From Candidatus Cloacimonadota bacterium (lineage in GTDB: Bacteria > Cloacimonadota > Cloacimonadia > Cloacimonadales > Cloacimonadaceae): 64,000 nucleotides of DNA. Position numbers and translations under genes: made by a program. This document shows positions 36,901 to 45,400 of the stretch, one piece after another (position 1 is the first letter of the stretch; every line of letters begins with the position of its first letter). The notes beneath the pieces are model-generated. The model was not told the origin of the DNA and ran no database searches. It saw nothing but the letters and a program-made list of their open reading frames with translations. Location: the NCBI GenBank assembly GCA_020532545.1, contig JAJBAW010000004.1, positions 30,903 through 94,902 on the forward strand. The letters are read 5' to 3'.

Positions 36901-38770
36901 TGAAATTTTGTTCTGCGTCATTAGGAATCAGCACGGTACCGAAATCAAACTCCGGTGGCGAAACCGCAAAGATAGGCACATCGCTGAGCGGATCCATGTA
37001 GAAAGTGGCTCGAGGGAAGGTGCCAGACAGAGTTCCTGCAGCTTGAGGAGCCATGGGGTTGAAGACCATGCTGTTGCTTTCCAGCAGGCGGGCACGGTTG
37101 TTCCCTACAGTCTGAGACCGGAAGTAGTTTGTGGTACTATGCCACTGGGTATCCATGGGACGATTGGCATAGAGCACCAGATTGCCCCCGGCATAGGTAT
37201 AAGGAGTCTGAAGTGGGATCGTAATCGTATGCTGCCCGGCAAAGAAATCCATATTGCCATCATAGACCAGGGTTAGCGAAATGGGATCGATCCAACCACC
37301 GGAAAGGTCCTCTTCGGTGGTGCTGCCCAACCAAATCTTGATGGGCGTATCCATCACGGCAATAGCGAAGTTGCTGTAAAACTTCATAGATGTAATGGTG
37401 CCAAACATGTCCATTTCATCCTGATAATACAGGCTTTGGAATAAGCTGTTTTTGAAGTAAAATTCCCAGGGTATGCGGGCATTTTGATCACCTACGCCGA
37501 TTGTGATGGCGGTGATACCCTCCGGCTGAACGAGTAATGACAGCTCTGGAGTATTATCATTTAAAGCATTTACATCTCCGGGGAGGACAACTTTCCCGTG
37601 AACACTCATTACACCCTCTTGAGTGGGAGTCCAGGGAATGCTGACGGACAGAGTCTCTGCTGCTGCTATCATAGGGCCGGCTACAGAGGCAAGCTCTGTG
37701 CCCATGCTATCCATCAGCCTTACCGTGTAGATATCATGAGGAACAGTTCCATTGTTAAAGACATCTATGGTGAAATGAGTGAGAGCACCTACGCTGGGTG
37801 TGGCGTTTCCGTGGATGGCTATCGCAGCCAGATCATCGGATGAGATCTCTTCGAACATGACATCATCAACAAAGATATTCAGAGAATTGACATCCATTCC
37901 ATGACGAAAGGCAATGAAGTGTCCGTCACCGGTATAATTGTTTAACGCAATAATGCGTTCCGAGAATGCGGTGTTGGCAAAGTCCATAGTGGCAATCAAC
38001 TCAAAAGTAGAAGGGTCGATCGGGTTTGTCATCACCCCAATATCCACTGTGCCATTGATGGATGAAGACCGAAGCCAGGCTTTTATCCGTATGTTATTCA
38101 TAGGAATAGTCGGAGCAAATTCAGGGGATACCAGAAGAATTTGGCCAGTGAAATCGTTGAAATTAGACATTCTCACATTATTGGGAGTACTGTGGAATGG
38201 CGCTATGGTGCTGGTTACCACCATGGCTGCTGGATGTGTCGAGATTACGATTTTACCCCAATCAGCAGGTAGGGCGGGAACAGTGACAGCATCCCAGTTT
38301 TGCGCATAAGGCAAGGCTTCGATGACATTATATTCACGTGTGCTAAAGCTCCATATCGGACAGTTTGTGGCATCACCAGTCTCATTGTAAGGAATTATCT
38401 GCCAGAAATAAGTGGTATCAAAATTTAGTCTAGTACTTGGAGTGTATTCGATGACGTTTTGTAAAATCAGATTATTCTCTATATTGCTGGGCGGATTGTT
38501 TGTGCCAAGATTCAGCTTGTAGCCAAGCTGGCCTCCACCGGTGGTCCAGGCCAGCTGGGTAAAGGGAGACACCCTCGTTTGCCCATTAAGAGGGAATCTC
38601 AAAGTAGCAGGAAAGGGAGGGTCTGTGCGAGTAAGACCGGTGCTGTGAGGATTAGATGCATCGGTGCTTAAATTCATGACTGCGCCGTTACCATTGGTTT
38701 GGGCTTCAAGAATTGTGCTGGCTCCCAAGGCTAATGCCAAGAGCAAGATCAAGAATATCGTTCTTTTCAT
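30953..38770 (-). CDS. Giant modular surface protein with FlgD-like sorting domain (2605 aa)
   Basis: 2605 residues with a signal peptide (FLILLLALALGASTILEA). Approximate order: FN3-like (50-145), MAM-like (150-308), CARDB (312-415), TIGDG module (420-592), choice-of-anchor-D/ASPM-like (600-700), MAM-like (705-860), CARDB (865-968), TIGDG (973-1145). Carboxypeptidase-regulatory domains (1150-1230, 1232-1310), MAM-like to about 1500 and an FN3-like GYKVWRL region follow, then a third CARDB, a third TIGDG (about 1750-1910), two more regulatory domains, a cleaved-adhesin-like domain, FN3 and another regulatory domain. The terminal domain has SPNPFNPTTTIYY, VYNVKGQKV and SSGVYFYRF. The tandem block shows internal duplication. 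No catalytic site was seen; it is probably a surface adhesin or scaffold. It is divergent from the 846-residue protein gene. Confidence 0.85.
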   Translation of the reverse strand: MKRTIFLILLLALALGASTILEAQTNGNGAVMNLSTDASNPHSTGLTRTDPPFPATLRFPLNGQTRVSPFTQLAWTTGGGQLGYKLNLGTNNPPSNIENNLILQNVIEYTPSTRLNFDTTYFWQIIPYNETGDATNCPIWSFSTREYNVIEALPYAQNWDAVTVPALPADWGKIVISTHPAAMVVTSTIAPFHSTPNNVRMSNFNDFTGQILLVSPEFAPTIPMNNIRIKAWLRSSSINGTVDIGVMTNPIDPSTFELIATMDFANTAFSERIIALNNYTGDGHFIAFRHGMDVNSLNIFVDDVMFEEISSDDLAAIAIHGNATPSVGALTHFTIDVFNNGTVPHDIYTVRLMDSMGTELASVAGPMIAAAETLSVSIPWTPTQEGVMSVHGKVVLPGDVNALNDNTPELSLLVQPEGITAITIGVGDQNARIPWEFYFKNSLFQSLYYQDEMDMFGTITSMKFYSNFAIAVMDTPIKIWLGSTTEEDLSGGWIDPISLTLVYDGNMDFFAGQHTITIPLQTPYTYAGGNLVLYANRPMDTQWHSTTNYFRSQTVGNNRARLLESNSMVFNPMAPQAAGTLSGTFPRATFYMDPLSDVPIFAVSPPEFDFGTVLIPNDAEQNFTITNVGGGSLGISSISLTGDPAFTLTALPDLPASLTTGQNLIFGLSYNPLAEGLHTAQILITDNITREVHIIDITGEGHDATIYSLPFSEDWDLVSVPFFPLGWSQIRNSTDPLSYLRTSINTPHSLPNCVQISNAGDASAELILISPIIDAAIDLSDIRVKIMLRGGINREMQIGTIVDPTDANTFELAETLTITANWAEYTVHLSAHTGLGRYIAIKHGVAGLGQIMYIDDVIFEEISQNDLAAISIEGNVTPTVNIASNYTVSVLNNGTAAQSDYLVQIVDGGGTILATQVGGTIAPNETVNVILTYTPVSEGSQVMMGKVVLAGDVNSVNDTSIPLYILVQPEEVISFTIGGGDIVQHVPWEFQYKNSLFQTLYYPNEFAMFGRISGINFYNNFSTDIPNSPIKLWLGTTNRADLADGWIDPATLTLVFDGVISFPSGANTITIPLIEPFHYFRDNLVLYAFRPMDTQTYSPNEGFLAQIVGSSRARKVQDNFNVYNPMNPSATGTLSGTFPKTTFLMTANGMGKLSGTVTASGAPLAGVLIRIANTNHQSITSTSGEYSLPYLLAGNHTLSVHKVGYADQAINFSIIEGQTTTLDIIMQEYITVSVSGTIVGSDHPTVGLSGAVINLYGALNYSANTNAVGQFGIQEVLSGNSYDYTIRKAGYQTASGTIEVGTVDYHFGTFILDELSSQPSDVVATLNDAETAVVLTWDSPDTPVNGYFFDFEYNDGDWEPGSDWANPAGDWEYTDSYNVAQWNPSYAGSYVMPPNAATSGTGMWGTSINTNYTNSNGFSYLSKTLDLSGFGNTQMSFWSWENISGPRDYAQISVNGTLVWGPSWDYIDTAWQERIIDLSAYDGMHNVEVRFEMFTNATVNYAGWYIDDVFIGPADQLVLTSPPLVMPTVFRGQADSQATHFEEERASQISTRDLAESIVQSTQNPSRLLMGYKVWRLRSGQEYAPDLWTLLTPATITETTFTDTAWASFPDGFYRWALRTVYTNGVYSNVSFSNIIRKEPNDMAALSIHGNVTPTVGVPSAYTITIKNSGTSAQAAGAYTVKLMSGATELISVAGPAIAVNQIIDFVVDWNPIQEGPITIHGKVVIQGDTNPTNDETDGINLLVMPAGQFTYTVGDGNELANVPVNMLFKSSLFQMIIYPAELGNFAGLINGIQFYNNFTADLANKHTKIWLETTTRENLSAGWVAISDNSTLVFDANVHYPFGENTVSISFAEPFLYMNGENLLITVQRPLDTANHSSQDRFKCQTIGTNRARETKSNSLEYDPTSPLIEGTLTGQFPMTTFLGVPDGVANLSGTVTTGANSDPLEGVLVEIEAAGYATATDAAGAYEIPNILPYVYEVQFSKYGYISQAHALDLEENEQAVINVNMQPLPTVSVSGSILASDTGSALAGAMVELIGYADYYESTNDNGEFNFAEVYADESYEYTISAPGYASVSGTINVSSTAYHMGNIVLNEIAFAPHSVVVALNSSNTSALLQWGAPDPNVLEILESFENSLFPPQDWSQIITNAGPQNTSGVYPTFKRLGAVEIPDETNAIPTHGNFQTGLWWTYEHQDEWLVTPTFDCPPDGYLRFDSYVFLGSVHEDHYYVKISLDDGNSWQILWDASAETGGQNTYGAPFVVDLTSYSGQQITLAFQAEDPPSNDGLWYSWFIDNIYIGNTITTVSFDGPARALHSPLLTSNMPASEALTRDGVAQRINTAKTAPKSKGNRNRALVGYEIYRFISGQEGNAASWNLLNADLQSALTFEDTAWETLPNGSYRWGVKAIYTAGVSSPAALSNPLIKDTATGNLIGFVRKISGQGIAGATVTAGSHQTATNTAGAYFMALPVGSHTVSVSAVGYETFTVENVVISADQNTTLNISLEPVAAEDELSPVTATALKGNSPNPFNPTTTIYYDILEPCSVQVDVYNVKGQKVHSLLNEVKNSGRHSIAFEARDDSGRALSSGVYFYRFTAGKYRATRKMLLME

Positions 38771-39269
38771 TGTTTATACTCCAATGTGTCTTTCTTGTTG
38801 TTTATCTTTATTGCCAAATATGGCATAAGGTTAAGTGGAAGATTAAAATCAACTGTTACGATCTCATAGGTCTGCGTGAGTAGGGAACAGTGCCAATCTT
38901 CAAAATACTTATTTATCAATATCTATAATATAATGCAATTTATGAGCCAAAATTAGGATCTTGCGTCTCATGGGTGGTGTGAATTCTAAAACAGGGGCTG
39001 TTCGAACCAGTTCACTCTATCGTCTCTCCCTATGGCCTTTATGCCGATGGGCTCATTTCGTAAGGAGTATAGGTTTTTCATAGAACTCGTCTGATAAATT
39101 AATAATTCTTGACAGTTACTTGCAAAAGATCATTGTGTATCAAATTTGAGAATAAATTATCTGTTATATAAAGTATCACCTACATATCAAGAACATAGCC
39201 TTTTGGCCTGAGCCAGGTTCGGTATTTGGGCTTTACTGTAGCAGAATATAAGAGAATAGAACTGTAAAA
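38771..39269. other. Divergent intergenic region
   Basis: It separates the 2605-residue gene (minus) from leader copy 2 (plus). A TTGACA at 39109-39114 faces the leader, but no good -10 lies at the right distance; AT-rich TATATAAA follows at 39165-39172. On the minus strand TTGGAG precedes the ATG at 38770. No gene is seen. Confidence 0.4.
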
Positions 39270-39740
39270 CTAAGGAGAATCCATGCTTTTTACTGAGCGT
39301 CTTCCAGCTACAGTTACTTCGGCATCAGAAGAAGGTTTCGGGCATATTTATACCCGGTCTGAAAATGCTGACAGGAAAGCTGCGCCAATTCTCTTTATAG
39401 ATTCAGGACATAATAGATCAACCCTATCCCGATGCATAAACCGGCATCATGTTGCCCGCACTCTGAGTAATAATCGTCGCACATTATCACTTGCTCCGCG
39501 GGAAACATGCTTCCAGTTTTGCTTCGATACAGTCCATCCTATCACAATCAGGAGGATTGCAGTCTGCCCGGATAACAAATCCATCGGTATGCACATCCAT
39601 GTAAGGCTCAAACAAAACGTCAAAATCAAGTGTGATAGTTATCCCAAGCCCGCGATAGTGTGCTTGGGAGGATTATTCACTCCCTCTAAGAATCATCAAT
39701 CCTTCAAAAGAAATACAACACAATTAAGGAGTATTCTGAT
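39270..39740 (+). promoter_or_regulatory. Conserved leader element, copy 2
   Basis: It precedes the 846-residue surface protein gene. The 34-nt block shared by all three leaders is at 39455-39488. The last 40 nt (CCTTCAAAAGAAATACA through AGGAGTATTCTGA) are nearly the same as those before the 2190-residue gene, and the first codons agree too (ATGAAGAAGTTTATACT). Confidence 0.75.
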
Positions 39741-39744
39741 ATGA
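39283..39744 (+). CDS. Possible leader ORF within conserved leader copy 2
   Basis: 153 codons with AGGAG 5 nt before the ATG and a TGA that overlaps the next gene's ATG (ATGA). It shares GHIYTRSENADRK and ARTLSNNRRTLS with the related frames in the other leaders. Basic, with no signal peptide and no known domain. The matching frame in copy 3 has no start with a ribosome-binding site and ends 54 nt early, so this may be RNA or DNA conservation showing through as protein. Confidence 0.3.
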   Translation: MLFTERLPATVTSASEEGFGHIYTRSENADRKAAPILFIDSGHNRSTLSRCINRHHVARTLSNNRRTLSLAPRETCFQFCFDTVHPITIRRIAVCPDNKSIGMHIHVRLKQNVKIKCDSYPKPAIVCLGGLFTPSKNHQSFKRNTTQLRSILI

Positions 39745-42281
39745 AGAAGTTTATACTGATAAGCATGGCCTTGATGCTCATTGTCGGCATGTTTGCCGAT
39801 GTCATCATTCGCACCGATACATCCCTCCAAAACCAAGCCTTAAGCCTTAGCGGACGAGATCGCTCAGAACCGCTGCCCTATATCATGGATTTCGAGGGCT
39901 TCAGAAACCTAGCAGCGATCGACTGGGCTGGAACCATGTCCATTACATCCGCTCATGGTAATGGTGCCGGCTCATATGGGATGTTTAAAAAACTCACCAG
40001 TAGCAATAGAGCTGCAAATGCTGTCACCTGTCCCATCGGACCGATGGTAGCCGGTGCAGCACTGGACTTTGAGTACCGCTTTGTGAATAGCGCCGGTTTC
40101 CCAAACAACCCCGTCGGAACTACTCTGGGAGCGAATGACAAAGTTGAAATTCGGATCTCCACAGATGGCCCGCAGGGCATCTTCACCACTGTCCATACCA
40201 TCAATCAGGCCAACCACGTGACTGCCAATGTTTTCACGCCTGTTACAGTGGACCTGAGTGCCTACAACACTGGCGATATCCAAATAGAATTCCTTGCCAC
40301 CTGGGGATCTGGGGATTATTTTGTTCAATTCGACAACGTCGCAGTGTACGAAATTCCGACCAATCCCATCTTCGTTATTAGCCCCGATGATTCGAGCTGG
40401 GATTTTGGCGTGATACCGGTGGGCGATTCCCGGGAAAAGGAATTTACCATCTCCAACATCGGAGTAGGAACACTGAGCATTAATAGCATTTCCATCGACA
40501 ACAATCCTGCTTTCTCTGTAGTAGAGCTTGAACCGATCAACCACGCTCTGGCTGTAGAAGAAAATACTACTTTCAAGGTTGTATTCAATCCCCAAGCCGC
40601 AGAAGGACCACAATCTGCAACGCTTACGATTGATTATGGTACTACCGACACGCCATACACCGTGCTAATCTCAGGAAGAGGATACTTGCCTGCCGTCCTG
40701 CCCCTTACAGAGACTTGGGAAGACGGCCAGGGCGACTGGCTCTTCGTGAACGGAGAGCAGACCAACGCCTGGCATATCGGCACTGCAGATCCTTATGAAG
40801 GCGAGAATTCGGCATACATATCTAATGACAGCGGAGTGTACAATGCCTATACTACTCACCTTGCCTCGGTTGCTCATATTTACCGTGACATTGTCTTCGA
40901 TACGGAATGCATAGAATTCCCCCTTTCCTTTGCCTGGCAATGTGCAGGAGAAACACCTGATTGGGATAGAATGAGGGTTTACCTGGTAGATACCAGTACC
41001 ACCCCTGTCGCAGGGACAGAACTTACACTCGGCCGGGTGGGACTAGCAAATTACAACGGACAGGCCGAATGGACAACGGGAACTATCACTCTGCCCGGAA
41101 CTCTTTCCGGAACGGTAAAACGGCTGGTCTTCTCCTGGAGAAACGACAATTCTAATGGAACTCAAGCTCCCATCAATCTCGACAGCATCAGCCTGACGGC
41201 AGTCTCTGGACCAGTATTGCCTGCGAATCTGAGTTATCCTGCCAACAATCAGATCAACCTGCCCATAGAGGGCTTCCCCTTCCAGTTTAGCTGGAACATG
41301 GGTGGATCCGAACCTGATGTTTACAACCTGTATGTTGCCAACATGGCAAACCTGAGTGAGGGCTTTGACTCGGACGAGTTCTTCAGCATTGCCCAAATAT
41401 TAGGAAATGTCACCAGTCCTTACAACTCTGGCAATATCTATGAATATGGTGTGAACTATGCTTGGACGGTTGGCGCTTCCAATAGTAGCTTTCCGACTGA
41501 AGTGTACCAATGGCCGCCCTTTGAGTTCAAAATTCAAGACGATCCCACCATCACACTGCCTCACGCCCAGAATTTCGATGGCATCATCATTCCTAATGGC
41601 TGGACTCAGAGCTCTAAGAATATCTGGAGCTTGTCCTCAACTGAATTGGCTGGCGGTACAGCTAATGAAATGAAGGCTAGCTGGATTAGCTACGATGGCA
41701 TCACCCGCCTGGTTTCTCCTCCCATCGATACGAACGGGATCAATGGCTTCACAGTTAGCTTCAAAACCTTATTCGAAGATGATGGTGCCGGAATCACTGC
41801 GAAACTACAATACAGCCACGACCTCAGCACCTGGCAAGATACTCCCTGGAATATCAGCAGCGGTGGCGGCAATGTAAGCGGAATTCAAAATACTCTGGTC
41901 AACGGCCTGGTAGCCCAGCCCGTTACTTATGTAGCCTGGACTCTGGATGGGTTTCACCTCCGGTACAACCGCTGGTATGTGGACGATGTAAGCCTGGAAG
42001 CCATGCTCGATACTCCAGTAGTCAACATTGCTGCAGATGGCACTCTTTCATGGGCCCCAGTAAGCGGTGCAGATTCATACATCGTTGCAAGCTCTATAGA
42101 TCCTGAAGGACCATTCTCATTTGTAGCCAATTTGCCGTCAGCTCAAACCTCGTGGCTTGATCCTGCCTTTGGTGCAGATAAGATGTTCTATCAGGTGATG
42201 GCATCTCCAGATACTCCCGCCAAAAATGTAGTATCACCAAACACCAGCAGAAATATTCCCTCCAATCTGCAAAGACAATAG
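39741..42281 (+). CDS. Secreted modular surface protein (leader class, B; 846 aa)
   Basis: 846 residues with a short signal peptide (ILISMALMLIVGMFA). A jelly-roll-like domain (about 45-205; MDFEGF, FVQFDNVAVYE), choice-of-anchor-D/ASPM-like (about 210-315; WDFGVIPVGDSREKEFTISN) and a second jelly-roll (about 320-490; WEDGQGDW) come first. An FN3-like domain (LPANLSYPANNQINLPIEG), a MAM-like domain (LPHAQNFDGIIIPNGW, RWYVDDVSLEA) and a terminal FN3-like domain (LSWAPVSGADSYIVASS, MFYQVMAS) with a 20-residue basic tail follow. It lacks the FlgD-like sorting domain. It heads a plus-strand pair with the 1701-residue gene, from which a terminator separates it. Confidence 0.8.
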   Translation: MKKFILISMALMLIVGMFADVIIRTDTSLQNQALSLSGRDRSEPLPYIMDFEGFRNLAAIDWAGTMSITSAHGNGAGSYGMFKKLTSSNRAANAVTCPIGPMVAGAALDFEYRFVNSAGFPNNPVGTTLGANDKVEIRISTDGPQGIFTTVHTINQANHVTANVFTPVTVDLSAYNTGDIQIEFLATWGSGDYFVQFDNVAVYEIPTNPIFVISPDDSSWDFGVIPVGDSREKEFTISNIGVGTLSINSISIDNNPAFSVVELEPINHALAVEENTTFKVVFNPQAAEGPQSATLTIDYGTTDTPYTVLISGRGYLPAVLPLTETWEDGQGDWLFVNGEQTNAWHIGTADPYEGENSAYISNDSGVYNAYTTHLASVAHIYRDIVFDTECIEFPLSFAWQCAGETPDWDRMRVYLVDTSTTPVAGTELTLGRVGLANYNGQAEWTTGTITLPGTLSGTVKRLVFSWRNDNSNGTQAPINLDSISLTAVSGPVLPANLSYPANNQINLPIEGFPFQFSWNMGGSEPDVYNLYVANMANLSEGFDSDEFFSIAQILGNVTSPYNSGNIYEYGVNYAWTVGASNSSFPTEVYQWPPFEFKIQDDPTITLPHAQNFDGIIIPNGWTQSSKNIWSLSSTELAGGTANEMKASWISYDGITRLVSPPIDTNGINGFTVSFKTLFEDDGAGITAKLQYSHDLSTWQDTPWNISSGGGNVSGIQNTLVNGLVAQPVTYVAWTLDGFHLRYNRWYVDDVSLEAMLDTPVVNIAADGTLSWAPVSGADSYIVASSIDPEGPFSFVANLPSAQTSWLDPAFGADKMFYQVMASPDTPAKNVVSPNTSRNIPSNLQRQ

Positions 42282-42350
42282 TCTTCAAAACCCAAGGTGT
42301 TTAATAAACAAGTAAACTGTCCTTATCCAAACAGATAGTGGACATATAGT

Positions 42351-42386
42351 AATGGCGGAACCCCGGTTCTGTGGTTCCGCCATTTT
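42351..42386 (+). terminator. Terminator after the 846-residue protein gene
   Basis: A perfect 12-bp stem, AATGGCGGAACC with GGTTCCGCCATT, and a short T run. Confidence 0.85.
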
Positions 42387-42418
42387 GGTCTCACGATCCT
42401 GAACCTGGTTGATCCATG

Positions 42419-42445
42419 TTGTATAGTAACTAGCCGAATTATAAT
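42419..42445 (+). promoter_or_regulatory. Candidate promoter of the 1701-residue protein gene
   Basis: A perfect TATAAT at 42440-42445, with TTGTAT 15 bp upstream as a short-spaced -35. AAGGAG and the ATG at 42468 follow. Confidence 0.45.
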
Positions 42446-42467
42446 AAGACACATAAGGAGTCACAGC

Positions 42468-45400
42468 ATGAAACGAATGATTTTATTTGCAATGCTTTTA
42501 GCCCTGACATTAGGGGCATTCCCGAGCCTTAGCGCTCAAGTAACAGTTACCATAGGGGAAGGAACTCAAAGCAATACCGATACTGGCGCTCCCGCCCCTT
42601 ATGGCACCTGGTACAGGGCCTTTCGTCAACAGTTACTTTACAAAGCTGATGATTTCTATGCAGCCGGGGCAGGTCCCGGACTGATTTCTGCACTCGCGTT
42701 TAATGTTCAAAGCCTGGGTGACTGTTCACCCATGACAAATTACACCATTCGGCTGAAGCATACAGAACAGGAAGCTCTTAATTCCACCTTCGAAGCAGGT
42801 GAGTATACCACTGTGTGGCAGAGCGATTCCTTCATGCCCAGTACGGCCTGGAATCAGCACAACTTTGCCGTGCCGTTCTTGTGGGATGGGGCCTCAAACC
42901 TGCTCGTGGATATTAGCACTGATGCGGCACCTGCAACCTATACTGCAAATGCCCGGGTGTATTACACTTCCACCAGTTATAACAGTTCCCTGCGTTTCCA
43001 GAGTGATTCTGCCCATGGCAGCACCGGAACTATCGGCGGTACTGCTACCAATCGCTCCAATATCCGCTTTATTATGAGTGCCTTGAGCGCGGATCCTCTA
43101 CTCATAGTAAGCCCTGCTGCCAAAGACTTTGGAGATGTAGTGCTGGGGCACAGCCTCAGCCAGGCCTTCAGGATGAGAAACGCTGGTGGTGGCATCCTCA
43201 CAGTAAACAGCATGAGCGTAAGCGGCAGCGAGTATTTCAGCCTTATAGATCCGCCTGCCTTGCCACAGGGAATCGCCGCTGGCGAACACACTGTCTTTCA
43301 AGTGGCATATACTCCCACCGCTCCTGGAGAGCATACGGCTACGGTAACGATCACGGATAATCTCAGAGCCACCCATACGGTAGGGCTCAGTGGCCACGGG
43401 GTGGACGCCACTATCTATGAGCTAAATTACGCCCAGGGCTTCGACGAAGTAGCCATCCCAGATCTTCCTTTGGGCTGGGGTCATATTTGCGAAAGTGCAG
43501 GTACATCTGCTTACGTAAAAACCGTAATCAATTCTCCGCATTCAGAGCCCAATTGCGTGGCCATGCAGAGCTCTGCCGATATCAATGCTGTGGTTATGCT
43601 TGTTGCTCCTCCTTTGGCCACTGCCATCCCGGCGAACACACTGCGCGTGAAGCTCTGGGGTAAAGGCAACGGTTACTCTTTGAAAGTAGGCATCATGACA
43701 AACCCTGCCGATGCTGCTACTTTTACCGAGCTTCAAGCTCTTACTTTTAACTCAAACTGGACTCAATACCAAGTATCATTTGCAAACTACACTGGCGCAG
43801 GCAAATTCATTGCCTTCAAACATGCTAATAACTCTTCTGGACAGCTTGTCTACCTCGACAGTATTGAGCTTGAAATGATGGGTGCCAACGACCTTGCGGG
43901 CATTGCTCTTATCGGAAACAGCATTCCCAGCGTGGGCGCCACCACACAATATACCGTAAGTGTGCTCAATAGTGGCGCCGCCCCACAAAGCTCCTACACG
44001 GTGAAGCTTTACGACGGCAACAATGTGGAGTTTGCCAGCACAGCCGGTACTGCCAGCATAGCCCCTGGAATAGCTCTCGATGTGCCAGTGAGCTGGATCC
44101 CTGCCACTGAGGGTCTTATGAGCATTTACGGAAAAGTGATCCTTGCTGGTGACATCAATCCCGAAAACGATGCCAGCAGCCCTATATCCATCAGCGTACA
44201 AGCAGCCGGCCTTATGTCCAGCACGATCGGTGATGGAGGTGGAACTGCGCGGGTGCCACTGGACTTCTCATTTAAAAGCAGCATCTATCAAAACATCTTT
44301 TTTCCCGCAGAAATCGGGATGGTGGGAACTATCCACACGATCTCACTTTATAACCAATTTCTCAGTGCGAATCTTATCGATAAACCTGTCAAAATCTGGA
44401 TGGGTATGACTGATCGGCAGAACCTGGGCGAGGGCTGGATTCCTTCCACCGCGATGAACCTGGTCTTTGACGGCACAATGGACTTTCCGGATGGAGCGAA
44501 TATCATCACCTTCCCGCTGCAGCTTCCTTTTGCCTACACGGGTGGCAATCTCGTGGTGATGTTCAACCGTCCTTTGGATGGTCAGCGTTACAGCGCCAGT
44601 GATTACTTCGAAACCCAAACCGGGGTGACCGGACGTGCCCGTGAAATTCACAGTGACAGCAGCAATTACGACCCTGCCAATCTCACGGGTGGATCTTTGA
44701 CGGGTGTCTTTCCCAAAACCTCACTTGCCCTTGCTCCCTTGATCGGAGATCCAGTCTTTAGCATGAATCCCGGAGCACACGATTTTGGCGAAGTGAGCCT
44801 CGGTAGCAGCCGCAGCCACAACTTCAGTGTCATGAATATAGGCGGTGGAACCTTGGACATCAATTCAATCAATATTGGCGGCAACGGCACCATGACGCTC
44901 AGCAATCTGCCCACTCTTCCGGCTGCCCTGAATACCGGAGAGACAGCAACATTTACAGTTATCTATACGCCTAATTCTCTTGGTGAGGATACTGCCACGG
45001 TGACTATTGCAGGCAACCGTGAAACCCATGCCGCAGAGCTTCGCGGAACCTGTGCGAGTAACATTACTATTGGCTCAGGAGCCCAAACTTCCCGTATTCC
45101 GATAGACTTCTATTACCAAACTTCACTCTTTGAAACCATATACCTGGCCAATGAACTGAATAATTTCAGCGGAACGATTACCGGGCTAAAACTCTACAAT
45201 CAATTCGCCAGCAATCTGCTGTCCAAACCTATCAAGATCTGGCTGGGTAGCACCACGCAAACGTCCCTGGAAAATGGCTGGATTCCCTCTACAGAATTGA
45301 CCCCGGTCTTTGATGGTACCGTGAATTTCCCCTCCGGCGAAAATACAATCAGCATCAACTTCCCGGAGCCCTATTCGTATCTGGATGGTGGTAATCTGGT

